Shown here one piece after another: positions 1 to 8,606 of a stretch of 64,000 nucleotides of DNA. Below the pieces are notes generated by a model. The model was given only the letters and a program-made list of their open reading frames with translations, did not search any database and was not told where the DNA came from. This stretch comes from Microbacterium sp. MAH-37 (GTDB lineage Bacteria; Actinomycetota; Actinomycetes; Actinomycetales; Microbacteriaceae). The stretch spans positions 248,001 through 312,000 of the forward strand of contig NZ_WSEN01000010.1 in assembly GCF_009758255.1 (NCBI RefSeq). Direction: 5' to 3'. The position numbers and the translations under genes are program-made. Numbering within the stretch: position 1 is the stretch's first letter; every line of letters starts with the position of its first letter.

Positions 1-563
1 TGTCGTTCTTCATGCCGTACCTGCTGGCCTCCACCGTGATCTCGCAGATCTGGGTGTGGATCTTCAACCCGCAGATCGGCGCCGCGAACAACATCCTGAA
101 GGCGCTCGGCCTGCAGCCGATCGCCTGGCTGCAGAACCCCGACACCAACCTGATGGCGATCGTGATCGCCACGGTGTGGTGGACGATCGGCTTCAACTTC
201 CTGCTCTACCTGGCCGCAATGCAGAACATCCCCGCGCAGCAGTACGAGGCGGCGGCGCTGGACGGCGCCGGCCCCTGGCGGCAGTTCTGGTCGATCACGC
301 TGCCCCAGCTCGGACCGGCCACGGCACTGATCGTGCTGCTGCAGATCCTCGCATCGCTGAAGCTGTTCGATCAGGCCTATCAGATGCTCGGCGGTCTCTC
401 CAGCGACACCACCCGCTCGATCGTGCAGTACATCTACGAGACCGGGTTCGTCGGCTACCGGTTCGGCTACTCCGCCGCGATCTCGTACGTGTTCTTCGCG
501 CTCATCATCATCCTCGGCGTCGTCCAGGCGCTTATCACGCGTCGTCGGAAGGAGTCGCGATGA
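1..563 (+). CDS. Sugar ABC transporter permease, MalF/UgpA type (5' end cut)
   Basis: The C-terminal ~187 residues of an inner-membrane permease for a binding-protein-dependent sugar importer; the reading frame is already open at base 3, so the start lies outside the window. The visible part has several hydrophobic spans and the cytoplasmic EAA loop (EAAALDGAGPWRQFWSITLP), which docks the ATPase in this family. Its stop overlaps the start of the next permease by 4 bases. The arabinofuranosidase downstream suggests an arabinose-containing oligosaccharide as cargo; that is inference from context. Confidence 0.93.
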   Translation, partial: SFFMPYLLASTVISQIWVWIFNPQIGAANNILKALGLQPIAWLQNPDTNLMAIVIATVWWTIGFNFLLYLAAMQNIPAQQYEAAALDGAGPWRQFWSITLPQLGPATALIVLLQILASLKLFDQAYQMLGGLSSDTTRSIVQYIYETGFVGYRFGYSAAISYVFFALIIILGVVQALITRRRKESR

Positions 564-1456
564 CCACCGCGACCAGCACTCTGATCGCCCCCGCCGCGTT
601 CAACGACCGGGTGCGGAAGCCAGGCACGCGGCGGTTCGGGGCATCCCGCATCATCGCCTTCGTCGTCCTCGCACTGATGGCCGTCGGCTGGCTGCTGCCG
701 TTCCTGTGGGCGGTCGCGACGGCGTTCAAGACCGAGACGGATGCCGCATCCGGCGACCCCGGCTGGATCGGCCCGAGCGGACCGACGGTCGAGGCCTTCA
801 CCTCGGTCCTGTCCCAGGGCAACGTGTACGTGTGGGCCTGGAACAGCCTGTGGACCTCGGCCGTGATCACCCTGATCACCGTGGCGATCTCGGCCGGCGC
901 CGCCTACGCGTTCTCCCGCCTGGACTTCAAGGGACGGCGCTGGCTGTTCGTCGTGATCATCGCGTCGATCGTGGTGCCACCGCAGGTGCTGATCATCCCG
1001 CTGTTCTACGAGATGCTCGCCTTCAACCTGGTGGACACGCCCTGGGGCCTGATCCTGCCGCAGGTGGTGGTGCCGGCGATGGTGTTCATCCTGAAGAAGT
1101 TCTTCGACGCGGTCCCGATCGAGCTCGAGGACGCCGCACGGGTGGACGGCGCCAGCCGGTTCCGCATCTTCTGGTCGGTGGTGCTGCCGCTGTCGCGGCC
1201 GATCCTGGCGTCCGTCGCGATCTTCGTGTTCATCGGGGCATGGAACAACTTCCTCTGGCCGTTCCTGGTCATCAACGACACCACGCTGATGACCCTGCCG
1301 GTCGGCCTGCAGACCGTGATCAGCGCGTACGGCGTGCAGTACGCGCAGGTGATGGCGCAGGCCGTGCTGGCGGCGCTGCCGCTGATCGCCGTGTTCCTCA
1401 TCTTCCAGAAGCAGATCGTCAAGGGCGTCGCGACCAGCGGCTTCGGCGGTCAGTGA
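560..1456 (+). CDS. Sugar ABC transporter permease, MalG/UgpE type
   Basis: A 298-residue partner permease. It has an N-terminal cytoplasmic tail of about 35 residues, a first membrane span (IIAFVVLALMAVGWLLPFLW), a periplasm-facing loop and further spans, with the EAA loop reading ELEDAARVDGASRFRIFWSV. The ATG lies inside the stop of the preceding permease (ATGA), so translation is probably coupled. It ends 46 bases before a GH51 gene, so the three genes probably form one operon whose binding protein lies upstream of the window. No ATPase gene is attached. Confidence 0.93.
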   Translation: MTTATSTLIAPAAFNDRVRKPGTRRFGASRIIAFVVLALMAVGWLLPFLWAVATAFKTETDAASGDPGWIGPSGPTVEAFTSVLSQGNVYVWAWNSLWTSAVITLITVAISAGAAYAFSRLDFKGRRWLFVVIIASIVVPPQVLIIPLFYEMLAFNLVDTPWGLILPQVVVPAMVFILKKFFDAVPIELEDAARVDGASRFRIFWSVVLPLSRPILASVAIFVFIGAWNNFLWPFLVINDTTLMTLPVGLQTVISAYGVQYAQVMAQAVLAALPLIAVFLIFQKQIVKGVATSGFGGQ

Positions 1457-1502
1457 CCGCGCCCCGGCATCCGTCCTCCCCTCCGTCTCGAAAGGACCCC
1501 TC

Positions 1503-3038
1503 ATGACCAACGCCCGCATCACGATCGACCGCGACTTCACGATCGGCGAGGTGCCGCGCCGGCTCTTCGGCTCGTTCGTCGAGCACATGGGGCGCTGCGT
1601 GTACACCGGGATCTACGAACCAGGGCATCCGGCATCCGATGCGCGCGGGTTCCGCACCGACGTGCTGGAGCTGGTGCGCGAGATGGGGCCGACGGTGGTG
1701 CGGTACCCGGGGGGCAACTTCGTCTCCGGGTACCGCTGGGAGGACGGCGTCGGACCGGTGGCCGACCGCCCGGTGCGGATGGACGGCGCCTGGCACACGA
1801 TCGAGACCAACGCGTTCGGACTGCACGAGTTCGTGGACTGGGCGCGCGAGGCCGAGGTCGAGGTGATGGAGGCCATCAACCTCGGCACGCGCGGCGTCGA
1901 GGAGGCGCGCTCGCTCGTCGAGTACGCCAATCACCCGAACGGCACGTACTGGTCCGACCTGCGCCGGCGCAACGGCGCCGAGGATCCGTTCGGCATCAAG
2001 CTGTGGTGCCTGGGCAACGAGCTGGACGGCCCGTGGCAGATCGGGCACAAGACCGCGCACGAGTACGGGCGACTGGCGCAGGAGACGGCGAAGGCGATGA
2101 AGCTCGTCGACCCGTCGATCGAGCTGGTCGCGGTCGGCTCGTCGAACCGCGGCATGCCCACCTTCGGCACCTGGGAGCACACCGTGCTCACGCACGCCTA
2201 CGACGAGGTGGACTACATCTCGATGCACGCGTACTACCGCGAGGCGGACGGCGATGCGGCGTCCTTCCTCGCCGAGGGTGTGGAGATGGATGCGTTCATC
2301 GACGGCGTCATCGCCACGATCGACGCGGTGAAGGCGGCCGGCAAGCACACCAAGCAGGTGGACATCTCGTTCGACGAGTGGAATGTGTGGGACTTCGACC
2401 GGTTCAACAACGAGGAGGAGGCCGCGGTCGCCGCCGCGGGCTGGCGCGAGCACCCGCGCCTGATCGAGGACACCTACACGGTGACGGATGCCGTGGTCGT
2501 CGGCACCTTCCTGCACAGCCTGCTGCGACACGGCGACCGTGTGAAGATCGCCAACCAGGCGCAACTGGTGAACGTGATCGCGCCGATCCGCTCCGAGGAG
2601 GACGGCCCGGCCTGGCGGCAGGCGTCGTTCTGGCCGTTCGCCCGGATGTCGCGGATGGCCCGCGGGCAGATCATGCGCCTCGCCGTCTCGTCGACGCAGG
2701 GCGCGACGAAGCAGTACGGCGATGTCGACGAGGTCGACGCCGTCGCGACCTGGGACGAGCAGACGGGCCGGCTCGCGCTGTTCGTCGCGAACCGCTCGCT
2801 CACGTCGGATGCCACGGTCGACCTCGATCTGCACGGACTCCGGGCCACCGGCGTGCGGTCGGCCGAGGTGCTGACCATCCCCGACGGCGGCGACCGGCAC
2901 ACCGCGAACACCCTCGACGCGCAGGATGCGGTGGGGCTGCGGAAGCTGGACGGCGTGGCGCTCGACGACGGGGCTGTGCGGCTGACGCTGCCCGCGCTGT
3001 CCTGGAGCGCCATCGAGTTTGACGTCGCGCGGGGCTGA
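1503..3038 (+). CDS. abfA: Alpha-L-arabinofuranosidase, GH51
   Basis: A 511-residue intracellular retaining arabinofuranosidase that releases terminal L-arabinofuranose from arabino-oligosaccharides. There is no signal peptide. The GH51 landmarks are FGSFVEHMGRCVYTGIYEPGH near the N-terminus, the acid/base Glu173 in CLGNELDGPW, and the nucleophile Glu292 in SFDEWNVW, followed by the C-terminal beta-sandwich. GAAAGGA lies 8-10 bases before the ATG. It follows the two permease genes, so imported oligosaccharides are probably hydrolysed in the cytoplasm. It aligns without gaps around both catalytic residues with the second GH51 at 13367-14866. Confidence 0.96.
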   Translation: MTNARITIDRDFTIGEVPRRLFGSFVEHMGRCVYTGIYEPGHPASDARGFRTDVLELVREMGPTVVRYPGGNFVSGYRWEDGVGPVADRPVRMDGAWHTIETNAFGLHEFVDWAREAEVEVMEAINLGTRGVEEARSLVEYANHPNGTYWSDLRRRNGAEDPFGIKLWCLGNELDGPWQIGHKTAHEYGRLAQETAKAMKLVDPSIELVAVGSSNRGMPTFGTWEHTVLTHAYDEVDYISMHAYYREADGDAASFLAEGVEMDAFIDGVIATIDAVKAAGKHTKQVDISFDEWNVWDFDRFNNEEEAAVAAAGWREHPRLIEDTYTVTDAVVVGTFLHSLLRHGDRVKIANQAQLVNVIAPIRSEEDGPAWRQASFWPFARMSRMARGQIMRLAVSSTQGATKQYGDVDEVDAVATWDEQTGRLALFVANRSLTSDATVDLDLHGLRATGVRSAEVLTIPDGGDRHTANTLDAQDAVGLRKLDGVALDDGAVRLTLPALSWSAIEFDVARG

Positions 3039-3099
3039 CGCGCCCCGGCATCTGGCATCTGGCATCCGCGAGCTCCTCGCGAGACCGCGAACGCCGCAG

Positions 3100-3126
3100 G
3101 AGACCCACGTGCAGAACGTGGGTCTC
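3100..3126. terminator. Stem-loop between convergent genes
   Basis: A perfect 11-bp inverted repeat (GAGACCCACGT at 3100-3110, ACGTGGGTCTC at 3116-3126) with a 5-base loop. It lies between the GH51 gene and the convergent oxidoreductase gene, a position suited to a bidirectional terminator. No U-tract is present. Its GAGACCC/GGGTCTC ends resemble the hairpins at 21503-21531 and 40748-40812. Confidence 0.6.
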
Positions 3127-3210
3127 GTGCGGATGTCGGCAGGTCGCGCGGAGCTCACCGGGATCTCGCCGGGAGGTCGCGGGGATCTCGCGCGGCAGGA
3201 TGCCCGACGC

Positions 3211-4203
3211 TCAGCGCAGCGCGGGGATGACCTCGCGCTCGAAGAGCTCGATGCCGGAGCGGTCGTAGGCCGCCTCGGGGAAGTAGTGGATCGCGTACTC
3301 CAGGCCGCGGGACGACATGTCTCGCAGCCGCTCCACGATCTGCTCGGGCGTTCCGACGCAGAGCGCCGCGTCGCCGCGGTAGGCGTTCATCGCCTCGGCG
3401 GTGCGGGTGCTGCCCAGATGCGGCGCCAATCGGGCCTCGATGGCCGCGAGCCGGTCCTCGACCTCGGCCTCGGTCGCGCCGATGACCGTGTTGTAGTCGG
3501 TCGACCGCACGATCGCGTCGAAGTCCGTGCCCACGTCGAGGGTGTGCGCGCGCAGGATCTCGCTCTTGCGGCTGAACTCCTCGGGGGTCCCGCCGAAGTT
3601 CGTGTACGAGGCGTACTTCGCCGCGATCTTCAGAGTCACCTTCTCGCCGCCGCCGGCGATCCAGAGCGGGATGCCGTCGTCCTGGAGCGGCAGCGGACGG
3701 ACGATCGCGCCGTCCACCTGAAAGTGCTTCCCGTCCAAGGTGGCGCTGCCGGTGGTCCAGGCCTGCCGCATGATCTGCACGCCCTCGTCGAGGCGCCGCA
3801 GCCGGTCGCCGGCCGAGGGGAAGCCGTAGCCGTAGGCCCGCCACTCGTGCTCGTACCAGCCTCCGCCGATGCCCATCTCCGCGCGGCCGCCGGAGATGAG
3901 GTCGACGGTCGCTGCCACCTTCGCGAGGTACGCGGGGTTGCGGTACGACATGCAGGTGCACATCTGCCCGAGGCGGATGCGGCTGGTCGACGCCGCGAAC
4001 GCCGACATCAGCGTCCAGGCCTCATGCGTCGCCTCCTCACTGGCGACCGGAGTGGTGTGGAAGTGGTCGTAGACCCACAGCGACTCCCACGGCCCGGCAT
4101 CCGCCGCCTGCGCGAGCGAGCGCATCGCCGCCCACTGCTCGGCGGGCTCGATGCCCACGAGATCAAACCGCCAGCCCTGGGGGATGAAGATACCGAAGCG
4201 CAT
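3211..4203 (-). CDS. LLM-class flavin-dependent oxidoreductase
   Basis: A 330-residue member of the luciferase-like TIM-barrel family, which uses FMN or F420. Typical features are the N-terminal strand MRFGIFIPQG, the WVYDHFH segment near residue 45, a RIRLGQMCTCMSYRNPAYLAKVAA stretch split across the barrel core, and the GRAEMGIGGGWYEHEW segment near residues 107-122. Many actinobacterial relatives use F420H2, but substrate and cofactor cannot be read from sequence alone. It stands alone on the minus strand, convergent with the GH51 gene and upstream of none of the sugar genes, so no pathway role can be assigned from context. Confidence 0.85.
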   Translation of the reverse strand: MRFGIFIPQGWRFDLVGIEPAEQWAAMRSLAQAADAGPWESLWVYDHFHTTPVASEEATHEAWTLMSAFAASTSRIRLGQMCTCMSYRNPAYLAKVAATVDLISGGRAEMGIGGGWYEHEWRAYGYGFPSAGDRLRRLDEGVQIMRQAWTTGSATLDGKHFQVDGAIVRPLPLQDDGIPLWIAGGGEKVTLKIAAKYASYTNFGGTPEEFSRKSEILRAHTLDVGTDFDAIVRSTDYNTVIGATEAEVEDRLAAIEARLAPHLGSTRTAEAMNAYRGDAALCVGTPEQIVERLRDMSSRGLEYAIHYFPEAAYDRSGIELFEREVIPALR

Positions 4204-4281
4204 GATCAGAGCCTAGGCCGCCGGGATCCGCAGGCACATCGCCCCGCGAGAGCGTGTCCGGGATCAGTCGCACGTCTCGTG

Positions 4282-5520
4282 TCAGAGCGCGACCGGGATC
4301 CGCGAGGTCAGCAGACCGGCATCCACCAGCGAGCGCTCCAGCGCGATCATCGCGATGCCGGACGCCACGGGGTTGCCGCGCACGGCGGACACCTCGAGGT
4401 CCAGCGACGTGCCCGCGTGACCCGGCGACTGCTCGCGCATGCGGCGGCCTGCGGAGGGCACGAGCAGGTCGCCGAGCGCCCACGTCGTCCATCCGGTCAA
4501 GGTGATGACCTCGGGGTTCACGATGGCGACGAGGTCTGCGAGCGCCGAGCCCAGGAAGTAGGCCGTGCGATTCACCGTTTCGCGCGCAGCCCCATCACCT
4601 CCCTCATCGGAAGCGGCTGCAGCGAGCTCCATGATGAAGTCCCGCTGTCTTCCCACATCGGCCAGGGGGTGATCGGGCGCGAGCTCGCGCAGCGTCTCCT
4701 GGATGCCGGGCACGCCGATGTACGCCTCGACGCATCCCCGCCGACCGCAGCGGCACAGCCGCCCGTCGAGCACGAGCAGCGAATGCCCCCACTCCCCCGC
4801 GGAGTTGGTCGCGCCGCGCAGCACCTGCCCCTGCAGCACGATCCCGGCGCCGACGCCGGTGCCCAGGTTGACGGTCGCCATGCTCGACGCCGACCGCCCG
4901 CGACCGAGCCAGAGCTCGGCGGCGACCATCGCCTTCAGCGGGTTGTCGATGACGAGCGGGAATCCCACCCGCTCACGCAGGTGCTCCAGCTCGACGCTGC
5001 GCCACTCCCAGTTCGGCACGACGACCGCGACGCCACCGGGCTCCTGGATGAGGCCGGGCAGCGAGATGCCGACCCCGAGGACGCTGTCGCGCCCGACTCC
5101 CTGCTGCACGAGCAGGTCGTCGAGGACCGCACCGATGGCCTCGACGATGGAGTCCGGGTCCTGCAGGTTCTCATCATGAGCGCGTTCGATCTGCACCAGC
5201 GGATTCAGCGCCGTGTCGAACATGACACCGCGCACGTAGGTCTCGGCGACATCCAGGCCGACGACCCGTCCCCGCTCCACGTTGATCGCCAGCATCGCCG
5301 TCGGCCGGCCGACCTGCCCTGCGGTCGTCTTCGTCTCGACGATGATGCCCCGGTCGATCAGCTCACCCGCGACGGTCACGACCGTCGCGGCGCTCAACCC
5401 GGTCTTCCGCGCGATCTCGTTGCGCGTCGTCTCCCCCGCGGACAGCACCGCATGCAGCACGTCGACCATCGAATCGCTGCGGATGTCTCGCGACGTCCGC
5501 CTGATCGCGGCTCCCCTCAT
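4282..5520 (-). CDS. ROK-family transcriptional regulator
   Basis: A 412-residue regulator. Residues ~15-75 form a winged helix (TRNEIARKTGLSAATVVTVAGELIDRGIIV) and the rest is a ROK sugar-sensing domain with an ATPase-like fold (VNLGTGVGAGIVLQGQVLRG) and the zinc motif CRCGRRGCVEAY. Such proteins (XylR/NagC type) usually repress sugar operons. The ATG at 5518-5520 overlaps the stop of the GH2 gene by 4 bases, so it is the last gene of the LplB-LplC-binding protein-YesL-GH2 operon and probably regulates it. The inverted repeat at 12245-12264 is the obvious candidate operator. The frame extends further upstream, but that part lies inside the GH2 gene. Confidence 0.92.
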   Translation of the reverse strand: MRGAAIRRTSRDIRSDSMVDVLHAVLSAGETTRNEIARKTGLSAATVVTVAGELIDRGIIVETKTTAGQVGRPTAMLAINVERGRVVGLDVAETYVRGVMFDTALNPLVQIERAHDENLQDPDSIVEAIGAVLDDLLVQQGVGRDSVLGVGISLPGLIQEPGGVAVVVPNWEWRSVELEHLRERVGFPLVIDNPLKAMVAAELWLGRGRSASSMATVNLGTGVGAGIVLQGQVLRGATNSAGEWGHSLLVLDGRLCRCGRRGCVEAYIGVPGIQETLRELAPDHPLADVGRQRDFIMELAAAASDEGGDGAARETVNRTAYFLGSALADLVAIVNPEVITLTGWTTWALGDLLVPSAGRRMREQSPGHAGTSLDLEVSAVRGNPVASGIAMIALERSLVDAGLLTSRIPVAL

Positions 5521-7901
5521 AGCTGAACCGTAACAGGCGGGACAGTGCCGGCGCCCAGCTGCACCCTCGAGGCTCCAGGTCGCACGTAGGCGATCAGCCG
5601 GCCGCCGAAGGTGCGTCGCCACGGAAGCGCGTACGCCGTGACGTCCGCGAGATCGCCGTTCTCCACGCCGAGCAGCGTGCCGCCGTCGACGGCGACCGTG
5701 ACATCCGCCTCGCCCATGGCGTGCTGCCCGCCGGTGTCCCGCAGCGCGCACTCGATCTGCACGACGTCGTCGATGTCGATGCCCGCTGCCCGGCATCGCC
5801 GGGCAGCGGTGTCGGGCACGGCCCACACGACGGCGTCCAGCCCCGCGGGCGCCCCCGCGGGGCGCAGCTCGTCGCGGGCGACGACGCGGTCGCCGTCCTG
5901 CACCTCGAGCGCGATCACGGCGTCGGATGCCGGGAGCACCGCGCGCCAGTATCCGCCGACGCCGTCGAACTCGAGCGGCGTCTCCGCTCCGTCGACGGTG
6001 AGCCGCGGCGTCCCGCCACCGGCGAAGGCCAGCACCTCGAGTTCGGCGGCGTCCGCCGGCCGATGCCGCGAGACCGGGTGCGACCAGAACGACGTCTCCC
6101 CGGTGGTCGCCGGGCGCAGGACGAGGTGGGCCGTCGGCTCATCCGACCACCAGCTGCGGCGCAGCTGTGCCTCATGCTTCGCGAATCCGGCCAGAGTCAG
6201 CAGCCCCGCGCCGGAGCCGTGGACCGGCCACCCGCGTGCCTCACCGAGATAGTCGACACCCGTCCACAGGAACTGCCCGGAGATGAAGTCGTTGTCCGCG
6301 ACGGCGCGCCACTGGGCGTACCCGTGGCCGTTCTCGCTGCCGATCAGCGGCTTGCCGGGAAAACGCAGATGGTCGTCCTGGTACAGGTGCTCCTTGTAGT
6401 TGTAACCGACCAGATCGAGGTCGTCGAGCAGTCCGGTGCGGCTGGACAGTTCGGGGAACGCCGCGGCGAGCGTGACAGGACGGGTCGGATCGGCCTCCCG
6501 CACGATCCGACCCAGCCGGCGCGCGATCGTCGTGAGGCGGCGCACGTCGGGGCGGCTGGGGTCGTAGATGCGCTCCTGGGCCGGCTTGTTCGCGTCATTG
6601 TTGCCGGTCATCTCCTCGAAGAGCGGGCTGGCGTAGGGGTCGTTCGGATAGTCGATCTCGTTGCCGATGCTCCAGGCGATGATCGAGGGATGGTTCCGGT
6701 TCGCCGCGATCATGTCACGCAGGTCGCGCTCGTACCAGTCCGGGAAGTGCGTCGCGTAGCCCTCGTGCTTGGGCGGGTACACGTTGTGCCCCTGCCACCA
6801 CTTGTTCTTCGGACTCTCCCATTCGTCGAAGGCCTCGTCGATCACGAAGAGGCCGAGCGCATCGCAGAGAGCGTAGAGCGTCTCGTCATGCACGTTGTGC
6901 GCCATGCGAACGGCATTGCAGCCGATCTCCTTGAGGGCGAGCAGCCGCCGCAGCCACACCTGCGCGGGGACGGCGACGCCCAGGCATCCGGCGTCCTCGT
7001 GCAGGCAGACGCCCTTCAGCGTGCGGGGCTCGCCGTTGACGAAGAACCCGCGGTCGGGGTCGAAGGAGATCACGCGGATGCCGACGACCTCGGAGCTCTC
7101 ACCGCGCCCCTCGCGGTCGGCGGTGCTCCAGCGCAGCGTGGTGGTCAGACGGTAGAGGCGAGGGTCGGAGTCCGACCACAGCTCAGGCTGCGGGATCCGC
7201 TGCTCGACGACGACCTCAGCGGCCTCGTCGGCACCGACCCTCAGCGTGCGATCGAACTCATGGACGGCATCGGTGCTCAGGGAGCGCAGCTGGTACTGCA
7301 GATGCACTTCCGCGTCCGTGGCCAGGTGGCTGGCCACGGAGTGCACGATGCGGACGAGCGCACTCTCGTCGTCCGCCTCCACGACGGTGAAGGCCGTGCT
7401 CCGCGGCGCGACGTCGACGGGTTCCCGCACCTCGATGCGCACGGCACGAGTGATGCCGGAGCCGTTGTACCACCGCGAATCCGCGATCTCGGTGCGATCT
7501 ACGCGCACGCTGATCACCAGCTCGTCATCCGGCGAGTACGAGATGATCTCGGTGAGGTCGAACGAGAACGGCAGGTGGCCGTTGGGCCGGCCGCCCAGGT
7601 GGTATCCGTTGACCCAGACGTCCGCGTTCTTGTAGACGCCGCCGAAGACGAGCGTGACACGGCCGTCCGCACCGAGGCCGAGCGCGCTGATCGACACGTG
7701 CGCGCGGTACCAGCCGACACCGCCAGGGAGATATCCGGTGCCGCTGGAGCACTCCGGTGAGAACTCCTGCTCGACGCTCCAGTCGTGCGGCACGTCGACC
7801 AGTCGCCACTCCGAGTCGTCGAACGACTTCGCCCATGCCTCCGCGGTGTCTGCGAGCATGAAGCGCCACTGCGCCACGGACAGGGCCTGCACCCGGGTCA
7901 T
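5517..7901 (-). CDS. GH2 glycoside hydrolase (beta-galactosidase-like)
   Basis: A 794-residue cytoplasmic GH2 enzyme without signal peptide. It begins with the sugar-binding jelly-roll domain (VDVPHDWSVEQEF; WYRAHV; VWVNGYHLGGRPNGHLPFSF), then the immunoglobulin-like domain and the TIM barrel from about residue 280. Predicted acid/base is Glu415 (WSIGNEIDYP) and nucleophile Glu523 (GSENGHG). C-terminal beta domains follow. The family covers beta-galactosidase, beta-glucuronidase and related activities. The operon contains an Lpl-type importer, so the substrate is an imported oligosaccharide; the exact sugar is not evident. Its start overlaps the YesL stop by 4 bases. Confidence 0.9.
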   Translation of the reverse strand: MTRVQALSVAQWRFMLADTAEAWAKSFDDSEWRLVDVPHDWSVEQEFSPECSSGTGYLPGGVGWYRAHVSISALGLGADGRVTLVFGGVYKNADVWVNGYHLGGRPNGHLPFSFDLTEIISYSPDDELVISVRVDRTEIADSRWYNGSGITRAVRIEVREPVDVAPRSTAFTVVEADDESALVRIVHSVASHLATDAEVHLQYQLRSLSTDAVHEFDRTLRVGADEAAEVVVEQRIPQPELWSDSDPRLYRLTTTLRWSTADREGRGESSEVVGIRVISFDPDRGFFVNGEPRTLKGVCLHEDAGCLGVAVPAQVWLRRLLALKEIGCNAVRMAHNVHDETLYALCDALGLFVIDEAFDEWESPKNKWWQGHNVYPPKHEGYATHFPDWYERDLRDMIAANRNHPSIIAWSIGNEIDYPNDPYASPLFEEMTGNNDANKPAQERIYDPSRPDVRRLTTIARRLGRIVREADPTRPVTLAAAFPELSSRTGLLDDLDLVGYNYKEHLYQDDHLRFPGKPLIGSENGHGYAQWRAVADNDFISGQFLWTGVDYLGEARGWPVHGSGAGLLTLAGFAKHEAQLRRSWWSDEPTAHLVLRPATTGETSFWSHPVSRHRPADAAELEVLAFAGGGTPRLTVDGAETPLEFDGVGGYWRAVLPASDAVIALEVQDGDRVVARDELRPAGAPAGLDAVVWAVPDTAARRCRAAGIDIDDVVQIECALRDTGGQHAMGEADVTVAVDGGTLLGVENGDLADVTAYALPWRRTFGGRLIAYVRPGASRVQLGAGTVPPVTVQL

Positions 7902-8536
7902 CGTTCCTCCGCCGGGATGTAGCGGGTGAGCACACTGCGGAAGACGACGGACTGTGCCATCGCGACCGCGCCGAATCCGAAGAGGAGCCAGAGCAGACCG
8001 TAGCCGGTCGCCTGGGGGTAGAACACGGTCACCACAGCCGCGAGCACCGGGATCGACAGCGCCGCGAGGGCGGCGAGCGGATGCCGCATCCCGATCAGTC
8101 GCGCATTGCGCAGCACGACCCGGGTGGAGTCGTCGAAGAGAGCGAGATAGGGGAAGACGAAGAGCACCGAAGTCACCGCGAAGAACAGCAGCACGTACCA
8201 GGCGCCGAGCAGGAGGAACTGCACGACGGCGTCGTCCACCAGGCGCGTCACGACGAGGTACCAGGCGGCAAAGGCCGCTCCGACCGCGGCGAGGATCAGC
8301 GTGATCACGGTGGACTGACGCAGCTCACGGCGGAACGTCGTGAGATAGTCACGGCTGATCGAGTGCTCCGTACCCGCGGCCATGCGCATGGCGGTGCCGT
8401 ACAGCGCCGTGAGCGAGGCGCCGACCGTGACGATCGGCAGCGACGTGGCGATGAACAGGATGTTGAGAATCATGACGTCCGCGACGCGCGTGAGCGCGCG
8501 CATCAGCGCCGAGTCGGCCGCGAAGATGCCGGGCAT
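7898..8536 (-). CDS. YesL-family (DUF624) membrane protein
   Basis: A 212-residue protein with about five or six hydrophobic spans. It begins MPGIFAADSALMRALTRVAD and has the family-typical LPIVTVGASLTALYGTAMRM stretch after the first span. The family is almost always found in polysaccharide operons of Gram-positive bacteria, next to Lpl-type importers; its molecular function is unknown. The chosen ATG at 8534-8536 gives the canonical N-terminus; longer frames upstream run into the intergenic stem-loop. It overlaps GH2 by 4 bases. A second family member is at 14948-15607. Confidence 0.85.
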   Translation of the reverse strand: MPGIFAADSALMRALTRVADVMILNILFIATSLPIVTVGASLTALYGTAMRMAAGTEHSISRDYLTTFRRELRQSTVITLILAAVGAAFAAWYLVVTRLVDDAVVQFLLLGAWYVLLFFAVTSVLFVFPYLALFDDSTRVVLRNARLIGMRHPLAALAALSIPVLAAVVTVFYPQATGYGLLWLLFGFGAVAMAQSVVFRSVLTRYIPAEER

Positions 8537-8564
8537 CGGTCCTCCAGTCGGGGCGGTGGGGTGA

Positions 8565-8592
8565 GCCGGGTGGGTCTGAGGACCCACCCGGC
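8565..8592. other. Intercistronic stem-loop after a binding-protein gene
   Basis: A perfect 12-bp stem (GCCGGGTGGGTC 8565-8576, GACCCACCCGGC 8581-8592) with a TGAG loop, 15 bases past the stop of the binding-protein gene and before yesL. It probably stabilises the 3' end of the binding-protein message or partly terminates transcription. The same arrangement occurs after the other binding-protein genes. Confidence 0.75.
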
Positions 8593-8606
8593 AGGTGGGA
8601 TGGCGT

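Noticed and set aside
3019-5526. An 835-codon plus-strand open frame
   Set aside because: It covers the antisense of the LLM oxidoreductase and ROK genes, both with clear family motifs; its own translation has no fold-like pattern.
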